The notes: a model not told the origin generated them from the letters alone. 64,000 nt of DNA from Bacteroidota bacterium (GCA_021323535.1 JAJONO010000007.1:33777-97776); one strand, 5' to 3'; shown: positions 25,408 through 35,009, numbered from the stretch's first letter. Numbers and translations are program-made.

Positions 25408-26532
25408 CTATTTTAAACTCAGTTCATCTGCCGCAACCTCTGTAACACGTGTGATCTGAAGCACATCTTCGGGTTTTACAGAAACAATCGGAGCATGATT
25501 AAAGTATTCCGATTTTAACTCATGGCTGCACCAACTTCGTAAACGGAGTACATACTCACCGCTCTTCTTTGTACAGAATCCACGGATATAAAATGGAAGA
25601 CGTTCAAAATCATTTTCGGAAATAAGGAGGTTCTCATTGGGGCTTGGTCCGCTTTTGAAATTAAAGGACAAAGAACCTGGCCATTTTTCTTTGAAATTAA
25701 AGGCGGGCATTATCCAGAATGCAACAATGATCATATAAAACAAAGGCTTCTGAAACAGTACCGCTACGCTAAAATACCTCTGTTGTGTTTTTCCTGAATA
25801 TAAAAACAGGACCATAAAAGTAAACACCATGTTCATGAACCAGAGCGCGTAGTTATGATTATTTGCCGAAGGAAATAAAAAGATAAAAAGCAGTACATGA
25901 AGTGCGACACCAAAACTAATGGCGAGATATTTCACAGGCCGCACCAGTAATCCCAAACCAATAAAGATCATTATATACGGAACGAATTTCCCGGCCTTTA
26001 GAAAAAATAAGAACTGACGTTCACTCATGATTTTTTTCAGAGGAAGAATGGCATCATAAAAATCAGTGATCACAAAAAACGGATTCATTAACTGACTGAT
26101 CCCGTTAAATACATACACCGAAGCAACTATCAGCTGTATGAAAATAAAAATGGAAGTAAATTTATTGGAGTTATCTACCCTTCCATCATAAAACATAAAT
26201 ATGAAAAGGATAGCGTTGTAAACATAGAACCAAGGCTGCAGGCGATTGACATCAAACAACACAAGAAAACAATTAGCAAGTAAAGCAAGAAAAATGAATG
26301 TTCTTGTGGTGTGAAAAAACAATGAACACAGCAGGCAAATCAGACTGAAAACAACCAGGATATAATCATATGGAGGTTTAAGAAAAAAATGCTCAAATAC
26401 GGGAATGCTAGGAAAATATCTTTGGCCTCCCCATAAATTGAGACTGAGTAAAAATGAAATGAATAAACCAAGTGTGACAATTGTCCGTAAATAAAATAGA
26501 CGCTGTGGTATCGAGATCTTTAGTCCTTCCAT
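25408..26532 (-). CDS. Polytopic membrane protein, possibly HTTM / gamma-carboxylase-like
   Basis: A 374-residue integral membrane protein with about eight to nine helices (for instance 19-38, 57-90, 130-150, 180-225 and 228-285) and a small soluble C-terminal domain (from SENDFERLPFYIRGF). Helix content, length and the ALHVLLFIFLFP...HNYALWFMN segment resemble the HTTM/vitamin-K-carboxylase-related family, but I am not certain. Its start overlaps the stop of the NlpC/P60 gene by 13 bases, so the two are translated from one message. Confidence 0.6.
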   Translation of the reverse strand: MEGLKISIPQRLFYLRTIVTLGLFISFLLSLNLWGGQRYFPSIPVFEHFFLKPPYDYILVVFSLICLLCSLFFHTTRTFIFLALLANCFLVLFDVNRLQPWFYVYNAILFIFMFYDGRVDNSNKFTSIFIFIQLIVASVYVFNGISQLMNPFFVITDFYDAILPLKKIMSERQFLFFLKAGKFVPYIMIFIGLGLLVRPVKYLAISFGVALHVLLFIFLFPSANNHNYALWFMNMVFTFMVLFLYSGKTQQRYFSVAVLFQKPLFYMIIVAFWIMPAFNFKEKWPGSLSFNFKSGPSPNENLLISENDFERLPFYIRGFCTKKSGEYVLRLRSWCSHELKSEYFNHAPIVSVKPEDVLQITRVTEVAADELSLK

Positions 26533-27053
26533 GATAGTGATTGCCTGAGGCGGCCCGCCGAATGAAAATTCTTTTTGTAATAGGTTTCGTTAAGATCGCT
26601 CACAATAACTCCTTTACTGGTGCTGGCGTGCGCGAATTTATTATCCTTGAGGTAAACCCCTACATGTGAAATACTTTTTCCATTCGTAATAAAAAACACA
26701 AAATCTCCTTGTCGCAGATGTTCAGTTTTTACTTTGTCGCAGGATTTATAAATTTCTCCACAGGTTCTTCCTATTTTAACATCATAAACTTTACTGTATA
26801 AATTATCAGCGAAGCAGCTGCAATCCACACCTGTCTTCTGACACCCTCCATATTTGTAAGGTACACCGTACCAATCGTCAACAAAAGAATATAATTTGTT
26901 ATGGTTGATTTCCTTTTTTGAAACTCCTAGTTTTTCCTGGAGCTGGTGAGAAGAAGGAGTTGTATGCTTAGGATCATCGGATTTGGCGAGATCTTTTTTG
27001 TGGCGACAAGACGTGGAGAACAAAGCGAGAAACAGAAAGAGAGCGTAAATCAT
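26520..27053 (-). CDS. NlpC/P60 (C40) peptidoglycan endopeptidase, lipoprotein
   Basis: About 177 residues from the start at 27053, which places a signal peptide and lipobox (LFSTSC, Cys16) at the N-terminus; the frame stays open to 27125 without a convincing earlier start. The C40 domain has Cys78 in TGVDCSCF, His130 in ISHVGVYL and His142 in KFAHAST. The usual DCSGF motif is DCSCF here. It should cut peptide cross-links in peptidoglycan from the periplasmic side of a membrane. It overlaps the following membrane-protein gene by 13 bases. Confidence 0.88.
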   Translation of the reverse strand: MIYALFLFLALFSTSCRHKKDLAKSDDPKHTTPSSHQLQEKLGVSKKEINHNKLYSFVDDWYGVPYKYGGCQKTGVDCSCFADNLYSKVYDVKIGRTCGEIYKSCDKVKTEHLRQGDFVFFITNGKSISHVGVYLKDNKFAHASTSKGVIVSDLNETYYKKNFHSAGRLRQSLSWKD

Positions 27054-27365
27054 ACGGCTATTTTTAGCCGAGGATTCCCCAGATTTATAGGATTTAAAAT
27101 TCGTTATGTCCGAAAAGGATTTCAAAAGATTAGCAGGATCGAATTATCGGTCCAATCCCATAAAGTTACTTTACAGGCCCCCGGGTTTTCTATCTTTAAC
27201 AGCCGTGTTATCCTCCCGCCATTGTTAATAACCTCGTTTTTTGTTAAAAACTCAGGTTTTGGATTTCATCGTGTCAAAATTCGACGAGTTGGTCCTGCCT
27301 GATAACATTCCCAGAACATTGCATTAGGGAATTTGACTATATTTAGCCTTGTTTAAATCGTATTA

Positions 27366-29456
27366 ATGGAAACTTCTTCTGAAACATTCAATGTGAAAAC
27401 CAAAATACCATTAGATATTCTAAAACAGGCCTTCGAACTTATGTGCACCGCTAAAAGCCTGGCCGACCTGTATGAGGCAAATAAGGAAATTACTGCCAAA
27501 TACGTTCACGCCACCAGCCGCGGACACGAAGCCGTTCAGCTCGCACTTGGTCTCCAGTTATTACCACAGGATTTTGTGAGTCCGTATTACCGCGACGACA
27601 GTATCCTTCTTGGTATTGGCATGCAGCCATTCGAGCTCATGTTACAGTTATTAGCTAAACGTAACGACCCGTTTTCGGGAGGAAGAACATATTATGCGCA
27701 TCCTTCTCTGAAGAGAGATGAAATGCCCAAGATCCCGCACCAGTCAAGCGCTACAGGTATGCAGGCCATTCCCACTACAGGAATTGCTATGGGTATGAAG
27801 TACATGGAAGATGCTGGCATCGCTAAAAACTTCAATGGGAAAAATCCGGTTGCGGTTTGTTCTCTGGGAGATGCGAGTTGTACGGAAGGTGAAGTTTCGG
27901 AGGCTTTCCAGATGGCCGTATTGCGTAAACTCCCGATCCTGTATTTTGTTCAGGACAATGAATGGGACATCAGCGCAAATGCGAAAGAAATCCGCAACCA
28001 GGATATTACTGAATTTGCAAAAGGTTTTAAAGGGCTGGAAACAAGGACTATTGACGGAACCGATTTTATTCATAGCTACAATACTGTAAAGGATTGCCTC
28101 GACATCATTCGTAAAGAAAGACGTCCGATGCTCATTCACGCGAAAGTCCCTTTATTAAATCACCATACCAGCGGCGTTCGTAAAGAATGGTACCGCGACG
28201 ATCTTGAAGAAGCAGCCAAACGCGATCCGCTTCCAAGATTAAGAAACCAGCTGATCATTTCAGGAATGGAGGCGAGCGAGATCAAAGCCATTGAGGAAAA
28301 AGCAAAACAACTGGTTGAAACAGATTACAAAAAAGCATTAGCGGAAGAAGATCCTCGCCCTGAAGATCTGATGCTGCACGAATTTGCTGAAACACCTGTT
28401 ACCGAAGAAAAAGGAACACGTGCGCCAAGCGGAAAACAACCAACCGTGATGGTGGATAGCGCGCTCTTCGCCATACGTGAACTCATGAGTAAACATCCTG
28501 AATGTTTGTTATATGGACAAGATGTTGGAGCAAGACTTGGCGGAGTTTTCCGTGAAGCAGCAACACTGGCGCAGCAATTCGGAGATCACAGAGTATTCAA
28601 TACACCTATCCAGGAAGCATTCATTGTTGGATCAACGGTAGGAATGAGCGCAGTAGGATTAAAACCAATTGTAGAAGTACAGTTTGCAGATTATATCTGG
28701 CCAGGCTTAAACCAGTTATTTACTGAAGTGAGCCGCAGTTGTTATCTAACCAACGGAAAATGGCCGGTGAGTATGATCCTTCGAGTTCCAATCGGAGCGT
28801 ATGGAAGTGGTGGACCTTACCACTCAAGCAGCGTGGAAAGTGTTTTGGTGAACATCCGCGGTATCAAGATCGCTTACCCAAGTACAGGCGCAGATTTAAA
28901 AGGATTAATGAAAGCGGCATATTACGATCCTAACCCGGTGGTAATGCTCGAACATAAAGGTTTATACTGGAGCAAGATCAAAGGTACCGAAGAAGCCAAG
29001 ACCATTGAGCCAGACGAGGATTATATTATTCCTTTTGGTAAAGCAAGAATTGTTATTGAAGCCGAAGGAGAAAAAATACAAAGTGGCAATACGCTAACCG
29101 TTATTACATACGGAATGGGAGTTTACTGGGCAAAAGCAGCCGCGAAGAAATTTGAGGGACAAGTGGAGATTGTAGATTTACGTACCCTCGCCCCTATCGA
29201 TGAAGAAACCATTTTCGCCAGCGCTAAAAAACACAGTAAAGTTTTAGTGTTAACTGAAGAACCTGTTCATAACGGATTTGCTCAAAGCATTGCAGCGCGT
29301 ATCAGCGAAAATTGTTTTAAATATCTGGATGCACCGGTAAAAGTAATTGGCGCCGAGAATCTACCTGCCATACCATTAAACTCAACATTAGAGAAAGCCA
29401 TGCTTCCGAATGCGGAGAAGGTGGAGAGGGCGATTGGAGAGTTGTTGAATTATTAA
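27366..29456 (+). CDS. 2-oxo acid dehydrogenase E1, alpha and beta fused
   Basis: A 696-residue thiamine-diphosphate enzyme holding both E1 halves in one chain. The alpha half is about 1-345: TSRGHEAVQLALG, phosphate and TPP segments with SLGDASCTEGEVSEAF and VQDNEWDIS. The beta half is about 365-696: MVDSALFAIRELM, GQDVGARLGGVF, EVQFADYIWPGLNQ, TEEPVHNGFAQSIAA. It decarboxylates a 2-oxo acid, most likely branched-chain or pyruvate, and passes the acyl group to E2. E2 and E3 are not nearby. The fused form is common in Bacteroidota. A TATATTTA box at 27338-27345 may be its promoter. Confidence 0.9.
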   Translation: METSSETFNVKTKIPLDILKQAFELMCTAKSLADLYEANKEITAKYVHATSRGHEAVQLALGLQLLPQDFVSPYYRDDSILLGIGMQPFELMLQLLAKRNDPFSGGRTYYAHPSLKRDEMPKIPHQSSATGMQAIPTTGIAMGMKYMEDAGIAKNFNGKNPVAVCSLGDASCTEGEVSEAFQMAVLRKLPILYFVQDNEWDISANAKEIRNQDITEFAKGFKGLETRTIDGTDFIHSYNTVKDCLDIIRKERRPMLIHAKVPLLNHHTSGVRKEWYRDDLEEAAKRDPLPRLRNQLIISGMEASEIKAIEEKAKQLVETDYKKALAEEDPRPEDLMLHEFAETPVTEEKGTRAPSGKQPTVMVDSALFAIRELMSKHPECLLYGQDVGARLGGVFREAATLAQQFGDHRVFNTPIQEAFIVGSTVGMSAVGLKPIVEVQFADYIWPGLNQLFTEVSRSCYLTNGKWPVSMILRVPIGAYGSGGPYHSSSVESVLVNIRGIKIAYPSTGADLKGLMKAAYYDPNPVVMLEHKGLYWSKIKGTEEAKTIEPDEDYIIPFGKARIVIEAEGEKIQSGNTLTVITYGMGVYWAKAAAKKFEGQVEIVDLRTLAPIDEETIFASAKKHSKVLVLTEEPVHNGFAQSIAARISENCFKYLDAPVKVIGAENLPAIPLNSTLEKAMLPNAEKVERAIGELLNY

Positions 29457-29488
29457 TTTAAAATAATAATCCATTTAATTTTAAATTC

Positions 29489-29899
29489 ATGATACCGAAA
29501 ACAGTAAAAAAATATCTGTTATTTTCTGTAATCATAACTTTTTTCTTTGAATTTTCTGGCTGCAAGAAAAAAACTCAGGTAGCCAGCTCCCCTGATTTTT
29601 TCAGTGAGTGGAAATATGTTAGCAGCAGTGGCGGATTAACCGGATCGGGTGACCCTAAAGTAAGTAATGAACAATCGATAGAGTTTAAAGACAATGGCCG
29701 TTATTACTTTTATAACAAGGATAAAAGGGTCGGATCAGGTAAATTCAAACTGGAAACAAGTTCTGATGCAGCTGGTAATACGGTTGATAAGATCTTTTAT
29801 GAAAATGAGAGTCCGCAGACGTATTCTATTTCCGGCCAAACATTGTATCTCAATGCTGTTAGTGCAGATGGCTTCAGTTATGTTCTTGAAAAAAAGTGA
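29489..29899 (+). CDS. Small lipoprotein, lipocalin-like
   Basis: A 136-residue protein with a signal sequence and lipobox FSGC (Cys25). The mature part has the pattern of small lipocalin-type lipoproteins of Bacteroidota: FFSEWKYVSS near the start, QSIEFKDNGRYYFYNKDKRVGSGKF in the middle, then YSISGQTLYLN and a final VLEKK. The ligand is unknown. It follows the E1 gene by 32 bases on the same strand. Confidence 0.75.
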   Translation: MIPKTVKKYLLFSVIITFFFEFSGCKKKTQVASSPDFFSEWKYVSSSGGLTGSGDPKVSNEQSIEFKDNGRYYFYNKDKRVGSGKFKLETSSDAAGNTVDKIFYENESPQTYSISGQTLYLNAVSADGFSYVLEKK

Positions 29900-29915
29900 A
29901 TGGTTAAGCTTGTAA

Positions 29916-30098
29916 ATTTGTTGTGATAGAGAGTTTAGTCAGGAAATTGGTGCTGACATAACTTTACCCATGCCAATCATTGGCGGTTTATATGGTTTCA
30001 AAAGCGAAGACTTAAATAAATGTAAAAAAGATTTTGAGTATTCGACACCTGATATTTTTTTTGAATACTATACAGAGAAAAAAGTAATTTCTAAATGA
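29916..30098 (+). pseudogene. Gene remnant ending in an ATGA overlap with the next gene
   Basis: After a stop at 29913-29915 there is an open stretch of 60 codons in this frame (starting REFSQEIGADITLPMPIIGG, ending YYTEKKVISK). Its only ATG, at 29970, would give 42 residues. The sequence looks coding, and its stop overlaps the ATG of the following gene by ATGA (30095-30098). The simplest reading is the 3' end of a larger gene whose front was lost. A genuine small coupled gene is possible. Confidence 0.5.
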
Positions 30099-30697
30099 AA
30101 TGGGTGCTTGTCATAAAATTCATGTTTACTTTAAGTTTTTTGTTTTCCCAAACCGACACTTCCCATTTCATCAAAGTCAACTTTCTTTACGGATCAAAAC
30201 CAAAGCGTAAATATAGATCTACCGAAGCAAAATATTTCGGAGGATTACACGGTGGGCATGTCACTATTCAGATTGGCGATAACGATTACGGATTTGAGCC
30301 TGTCGGTGGTGTTCATATTTTTCCGCGCAAAAAAGTCCACGCAGACTTTATAGAAGTACAATTAAATGGCAAGCTGCGTTATCATAAAGACAGTAAGACA
30401 GCGGCATTCATTATTCCTGTTTCCGAAAAACAATATCATGACGTTGAAAGAATCACCAAATGTTACAACGATACAACGCCTTTTGATTATGCTTTTTTTG
30501 GCATGCGGTGCGCATCCACCACTCATGAAATTCTTGCTAAAGTTGGAATTCTTAAAAAGAAGAAAAGATTCTTCAATGTGATTACCACGTTTTATCCGAA
30601 ACGTTTAAGAAAAAAACTTTTCAGACTCGCGAAGAAGAATAATTATACCATTATAAGAACAGAAGGAAAAGCCTCCCGGAAATGGGAAAAAGATTAA
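30095..30697 (+). CDS. Exported protein, possible permuted NlpC/papain-like fold
   Basis: A 200-residue protein with signal peptide to SFLFSQ (Gln+1). The conserved-looking elements come in the order His then Cys: GGLHGGHVTIQIGD (His52, His55), followed 80 residues later by FFGMRCASTTHEIL (Cys139). That order matches circularly permuted NlpC/P60-LRAT-type hydrolases, in which HxxH-V and a helix-capping CxS form the active site. The C-terminus is strongly basic. Enzyme activity is an inference; the family is not recognised with certainty. Confidence 0.65.
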   Translation: MKWVLVIKFMFTLSFLFSQTDTSHFIKVNFLYGSKPKRKYRSTEAKYFGGLHGGHVTIQIGDNDYGFEPVGGVHIFPRKKVHADFIEVQLNGKLRYHKDSKTAAFIIPVSEKQYHDVERITKCYNDTTPFDYAFFGMRCASTTHEILAKVGILKKKKRFFNVITTFYPKRLRKKLFRLAKKNNYTIIRTEGKASRKWEKD

Positions 30698-30774
30698 ATC
30701 ATAGTATCCATACATAGAACTAATATATTTTCAGTTCTATAGAGATGTTTTATCGGTTGGTAATACCGTTTCAT

Positions 30775-30804
30775 TTTGACATTCAATGAAAACACCTATA
30801 TTTA
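30775..30804 (+). promoter_or_regulatory. Promoter TTTG-18-TATATTTA
   Basis: TTTG at 30775-30778 and TATATTTA at 30797-30804 are 18 bases apart and 7 bases ahead of ATG 30812. The TTG that opens the longest frame (30776) lies inside the -33 element, which supports 30812 as the start. Confidence 0.6.
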
Positions 30805-30811
30805 CTCTGCT

Positions 30812-31597
30812 ATGAAAAAACAGTTAATTCCATTTCTGCTCTTTTTCTTTTATATCACTGCCAGCGGGCAGGTGTATTCTCCGTATTATTATCTCGATAC
30901 TCTTAAAGACAAAGGACTTACTTCCGACCTCCACGCCAAATACAAAAACAAATTTTTCTTCGGACAGGAACATTCCACTATTACTAATGGAACAAAAGCT
31001 AACGCTGATAAATGTATTACTGAGTTCAATAAAAACCATAACATCAGCGCCGGTTTTTACCTTGATCGCAGCCTAAGATATTATTACGCGAAGTATCAGA
31101 ATGATAAAAATCTAAACTTCGCCGACTGGAATTACGGCCCCTGGAAAGGAAATTATTCTGGCAAGGCCGAAAAGAATACAGCGCGTTATGTGGGTTGCCT
31201 GGTTTATGTTTTAGTTGTTGATGGCGACACAGCAGGCACATGGAAAACATCCTTACCTGAAAATACATTTGAAACAGAAACTGTTTTCGAATTTCAATTC
31301 TGGTATGAAGCCGACGATAAAAAACATTTCACTAGCGATCGTTTTTGTCCATTATTATCTTATGTAAAATCAAAGAAAAAAGTTGGTACATATGAAGCTC
31401 GCATCGATGTGTATGCCGGTAAACTTGTTTGTAATAACATTTATGACCGTGGGCCTGACAGGTTGTCTACAGGTTCTATCAAATTAAATGTTTCAAAAGA
31501 AGACATGGATTTTATTTCCGATCTGAACATTTCAACGAAAGTAAAATTTAAAGATTATGATTTTGAAAATGAAATCCTTTGGGGTGTAAAACAATAA
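30812..31597 (+). CDS. Exported hypothetical protein
   Basis: About 261 residues with a signal peptide ending at TASGQ (Gln+1). The mature protein is rich in Tyr, Lys and Asn and has three Cys (in ADKCITEF, YVGCLVYV, DRFCPLL) plus one in KLVCNNIYDRG. It reads as mixed alpha/beta, but no motif I know is present. It is followed after 4 bases by the WD40-caspase gene, so the two are probably in one operon and may act together outside the cytoplasm. Confidence 0.68.
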   Translation: MKKQLIPFLLFFFYITASGQVYSPYYYLDTLKDKGLTSDLHAKYKNKFFFGQEHSTITNGTKANADKCITEFNKNHNISAGFYLDRSLRYYYAKYQNDKNLNFADWNYGPWKGNYSGKAEKNTARYVGCLVYVLVVDGDTAGTWKTSLPENTFETETVFEFQFWYEADDKKHFTSDRFCPLLSYVKSKKKVGTYEARIDVYAGKLVCNNIYDRGPDRLSTGSIKLNVSKEDMDFISDLNISTKVKFKDYDFENEILWGVKQ

Positions 31598-31601
31598 AGA
31601 C

Positions 31602-34600
31602 ATGACTAAATTAAAATACATTCTTATCATTCTTTCGGTTTTGCCTGGTAAGTTATTTTCCCAAAAAGCTTCAGTAGTGGTTCAAACAGGGCACTTCCAG
31701 GGCATTACCTGCGGAGCATTCAGCAAGGATAAAAAATTTGTGGTCACTGGCGCAGGCGATAAATCCATCATCATCTACGATGCCAACACGGCCATGCAAT
31801 TAAGTTCGTTCCAGCTTTTTACAAATGAACTACGTCAGGTTAAGTTTACTTCCGACTCTAAAAAAGTAATGGGCTTGTCAGGAAACGGGGGAGGAAAAGA
31901 AGTTTACTTTGCCGTGATAGATATTACTAAAAACGATACCATTTATACGATCAGAAAAAACAGTGATATAAATGTCGACGCGAGGGAATTCAGGCTGAGT
32001 TTCGATGAGAAAATTGTTGTTATGAGAGACGATGAGGAATTCTTCTTTTTTGATTTTACAACAGGAAAATATCTTTATACAATTACCGCAGAAGGGTATG
32101 ACCCAAATCAGCACTGGCATTTTACTCATGATAATAAAAAAATAATCTTTGAGGATGAAAAAAAAGGAAACATCTCTATCATTGACATTGCAACAAAATC
32201 AATTGTAAAATCTTTTTCTGCTGAAGTCACAAAGATTGGAACCTTTTACACAGAAACTGGCTCTGTAACTCCGGATGATAAATATTATCTGAGATGTCGT
32301 GGCCCGGAAAACTGGCTAAAGTACGATCTTACCACCGGAGAGCTGGTAAATAAGATAGGGCCGGATAAACAGAACTACAGCAGCCCTACTGATTTTTATA
32401 TGAGTGCAGACAGCAAAACCTTGTTTGTTAATGATCTTGGGTTTCTATATTTTTTTAATGCACAAACCGGTAAAGAAATAAAACGTATCGATAACAGTCA
32501 CCTATCTGGTTCTGTTTCTTTTATCAGCGACGATTTTAAAACGATTGTGTTAGCGACCAGTAATCATGAAAGAAAAGTGTTCGGACATCAGACCACTTCC
32601 GATCTTGCCTTTATTGATGTTGCTTCCGGAAAAGTGACGAAGCGGTTTAGCGGCTCGCCAATGAGACCATTCAGAGTTATCTTCAGTAACAACTCAAAGA
32701 ATCTTGCCATTTCGTGCAACATGCCAAATAAGATCTGGAATTTCCAGACAGCCGACGGACTTAAAAGCATGCCCGACGACACAAAATTCAACGAAAAGAA
32801 TCTGAATACGATGAAGTTCAGTCCGGATGACCAGGTTTTATTTTCACCTGATGAGTCGCAACCCGACCTGGTAAATATCCCTACTCTTGAAATGAAATCT
32901 TATAAGGACCATTTTTATCATAATTATAATGTTTCAAACAGTAGTTCTAATGGATGGATCTGTCCTGATAACTCGTTCGATAAAATTATTATTGGAAATC
33001 AACTGCGAAAATTTCAGACCGGCGAGTTTCAATGCGATTTTATTGAAGAAGATGCTCCGAATGGCCCTGAAAGAGAATTTACTCCTGATGGCAAATATTG
33101 CCTGATCTTCTCAGAAAACCGCGCGAAAAAAAGTGGTGTGCGTGTATATGTTTACAGCACGGCAGATTGCAAAAAAGTTGCCGATTATGAAATACCCGTT
33201 GTAGAAGCGAACGAATATGAAGATTACAGCGACAGGCACCATGCCTTTGCGCATGACAGCAAACGTGTGGCTATCATAAACAACGATTATACTTTGTTTG
33301 ATATTCTTACCGGAAAAATTCTGGTGTATAAGAAAATTGACCGTAAAGATCCGAATAGTTTCTGGAAACAATGTAGTCCGGAAGGCATTGCTTTCAGCGC
33401 CGATGATTCAAAGATTGCCATTGCGAATAACAACAATGAGATAGGAATCATTGAAACTTTAACCGGAAAATTAATTCAAACACTTAAAGGACATCAGCAT
33501 GCTGTGAACTGCGTTAATTATAGTCCCGACGGAAATTTACTCGCCAGCAGCAGTCTTGATGGAAAAGTAATTTTGTGGGACGCTAAAAAAGGAAATCAGA
33601 TCGCAACGTTCATTGGTTTGGATTCTACTGATTTTATTGTGACCACTCCGGACAACTATTATATGAGCACCAAAAAAGGTTTAAAGGGTGTCGGCTTCAG
33701 GGTTGGAAATAAAATGTTTCCTGTAGAGCAATTTGATCTGAGACAAAACAGGCCGGATACTGTCTTACAAAGAATTGGAGTAGCCTCTAAATTCTTAATG
33801 AAAATGTATCGTATGGCCTGGATTAAACGTGTGAAGAAAGCTGGATTTACACCATCTATGTTAAGTTCAGATTTTCATGTGCCTGATTTAGAAATTGAAG
33901 ACAAAAATGAAATCCCTTTATCTGTTCAAAGCGATAGATTAAAAATAAAGGTGCGTATGAAAGATTCTCTTTATGCGCTTGAAAAATACAACGTGTATAT
34001 CAATGACATTCCCGTTTACGGATCAAAAGGATTTTCGTTGAAAGGAAAGAATCTTAATAAACACCAGGCAGAAATTGATCTTACACTTCTGAATGGAAAA
34101 AACAGGATCATTGTTTCGGCGTTCAATTCAAAGGGAGCTGAAAGTACCAGGGAAACTTTTGATATTGTTTGTGAAAAATCTGCTTCTAAACCGGACCTGT
34201 ATGTGCTTACCATAGGTGTTTCGGAATACTCTGAACAAGGACATAATTTAAAATTTGCCGTTAAAGACGGAAACGATCTCGTTAACACTTTAAAAACAGG
34301 AAACAATCATTTTGGTAACGTAAAAACAAAAACAGTTTTCAATAAAGACGCTACGCTTTTAACCATCGCTTCACTGAAAAGTTTTTTCGCGGAAGCAAAA
34401 CCGGAAGACCAGGTCATATTGTATTTCTCAGGCCATGGTTTACTTGATGAAAAACTGGATTATTATTTAGCGCTTCACGATGTATCTTTTGAAAATCCGT
34501 CGAAGGGTGGATTACCGTATGATGTTCTTGAATCACTCATTGATTCTATTCCTGCACGAAACAGGTTGGTGTTTATTGACGCCTGTCATTCTGGCGAAGT

Positions 34601-35009
34601 AGATAAAGACGATCTTGTTGCCGACATAAAACCATCTACACAAGTTGTTGCCAATGCCAGAAGCGGTTCTATTGGCGTGAAACCAAAAGCAGGATTAAAA
34701 AATTCTTTCGATTATATGAACATGTTATTCTCAGATGTACAAAGAGGTACGGGAGCGTCGGTAATTTCTGCCGCCGGAGGAATGGAATTTGCTCTTGAAT
34801 CGCAGGATTGGAACAATGGGGTATTCACCTACTCTATCATTAACGGATTAAAAAATAATAAGGCGGATTTTAATAAAGATGGACAGGTTAATCTTTCAGA
34901 ACTGAAGCAATACATTGGAAAAACCGTTTTTGAATTAACCAATGGAAAACAAAATCCTACCATGCGAAAAGAAAACCCCGGGACTGATTTCATAATTTTT
35001 GGTAAATAA
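31602..35009 (+). CDS. Exported WD40-repeat protein with C-terminal caspase-family (C14) protease
   Basis: A 1135-residue protein. Signal peptide to KLFSQ. Residues about 30-680 form WD40/quinoprotein-like blades; the clearest is HQHAVNCVNYSPDGNLLASS near 632-651. A linker domain (about 690-860) follows, then a caspase-like domain from 863: VLTIGVSEY, catalytic His945 in YFSGHG and Cys995 in FIDACHSGE. Near the end, residues 1089-1100 read DFNKDGQVNLSE, a complete EF-hand loop, so calcium dependence as in metacaspases is plausible. Both catalytic residues are intact. It probably acts in the periplasm. Confidence 0.88.
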   Translation: MTKLKYILIILSVLPGKLFSQKASVVVQTGHFQGITCGAFSKDKKFVVTGAGDKSIIIYDANTAMQLSSFQLFTNELRQVKFTSDSKKVMGLSGNGGGKEVYFAVIDITKNDTIYTIRKNSDINVDAREFRLSFDEKIVVMRDDEEFFFFDFTTGKYLYTITAEGYDPNQHWHFTHDNKKIIFEDEKKGNISIIDIATKSIVKSFSAEVTKIGTFYTETGSVTPDDKYYLRCRGPENWLKYDLTTGELVNKIGPDKQNYSSPTDFYMSADSKTLFVNDLGFLYFFNAQTGKEIKRIDNSHLSGSVSFISDDFKTIVLATSNHERKVFGHQTTSDLAFIDVASGKVTKRFSGSPMRPFRVIFSNNSKNLAISCNMPNKIWNFQTADGLKSMPDDTKFNEKNLNTMKFSPDDQVLFSPDESQPDLVNIPTLEMKSYKDHFYHNYNVSNSSSNGWICPDNSFDKIIIGNQLRKFQTGEFQCDFIEEDAPNGPEREFTPDGKYCLIFSENRAKKSGVRVYVYSTADCKKVADYEIPVVEANEYEDYSDRHHAFAHDSKRVAIINNDYTLFDILTGKILVYKKIDRKDPNSFWKQCSPEGIAFSADDSKIAIANNNNEIGIIETLTGKLIQTLKGHQHAVNCVNYSPDGNLLASSSLDGKVILWDAKKGNQIATFIGLDSTDFIVTTPDNYYMSTKKGLKGVGFRVGNKMFPVEQFDLRQNRPDTVLQRIGVASKFLMKMYRMAWIKRVKKAGFTPSMLSSDFHVPDLEIEDKNEIPLSVQSDRLKIKVRMKDSLYALEKYNVYINDIPVYGSKGFSLKGKNLNKHQAEIDLTLLNGKNRIIVSAFNSKGAESTRETFDIVCEKSASKPDLYVLTIGVSEYSEQGHNLKFAVKDGNDLVNTLKTGNNHFGNVKTKTVFNKDATLLTIASLKSFFAEAKPEDQVILYFSGHGLLDEKLDYYLALHDVSFENPSKGGLPYDVLESLIDSIPARNRLVFIDACHSGEVDKDDLVADIKPSTQVVANARSGSIGVKPKAGLKNSFDYMNMLFSDVQRGTGASVISAAGGMEFALESQDWNNGVFTYSIINGLKNNKADFNKDGQVNLSELKQYIGKTVFELTNGKQNPTMRKENPGTDFIIFGK

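Noticed and set aside
26946..27302. 118-residue plus-strand frame opposite the NlpC/P60 gene
   Set aside because: It is antisense to the signal-peptide part of a clear lipoprotein gene and has no recognisable motif or promoter.
27744..28139. 131-residue minus-strand frame inside the E1 dehydrogenase gene
   Set aside because: Shadow of a conserved enzyme; no independent support.
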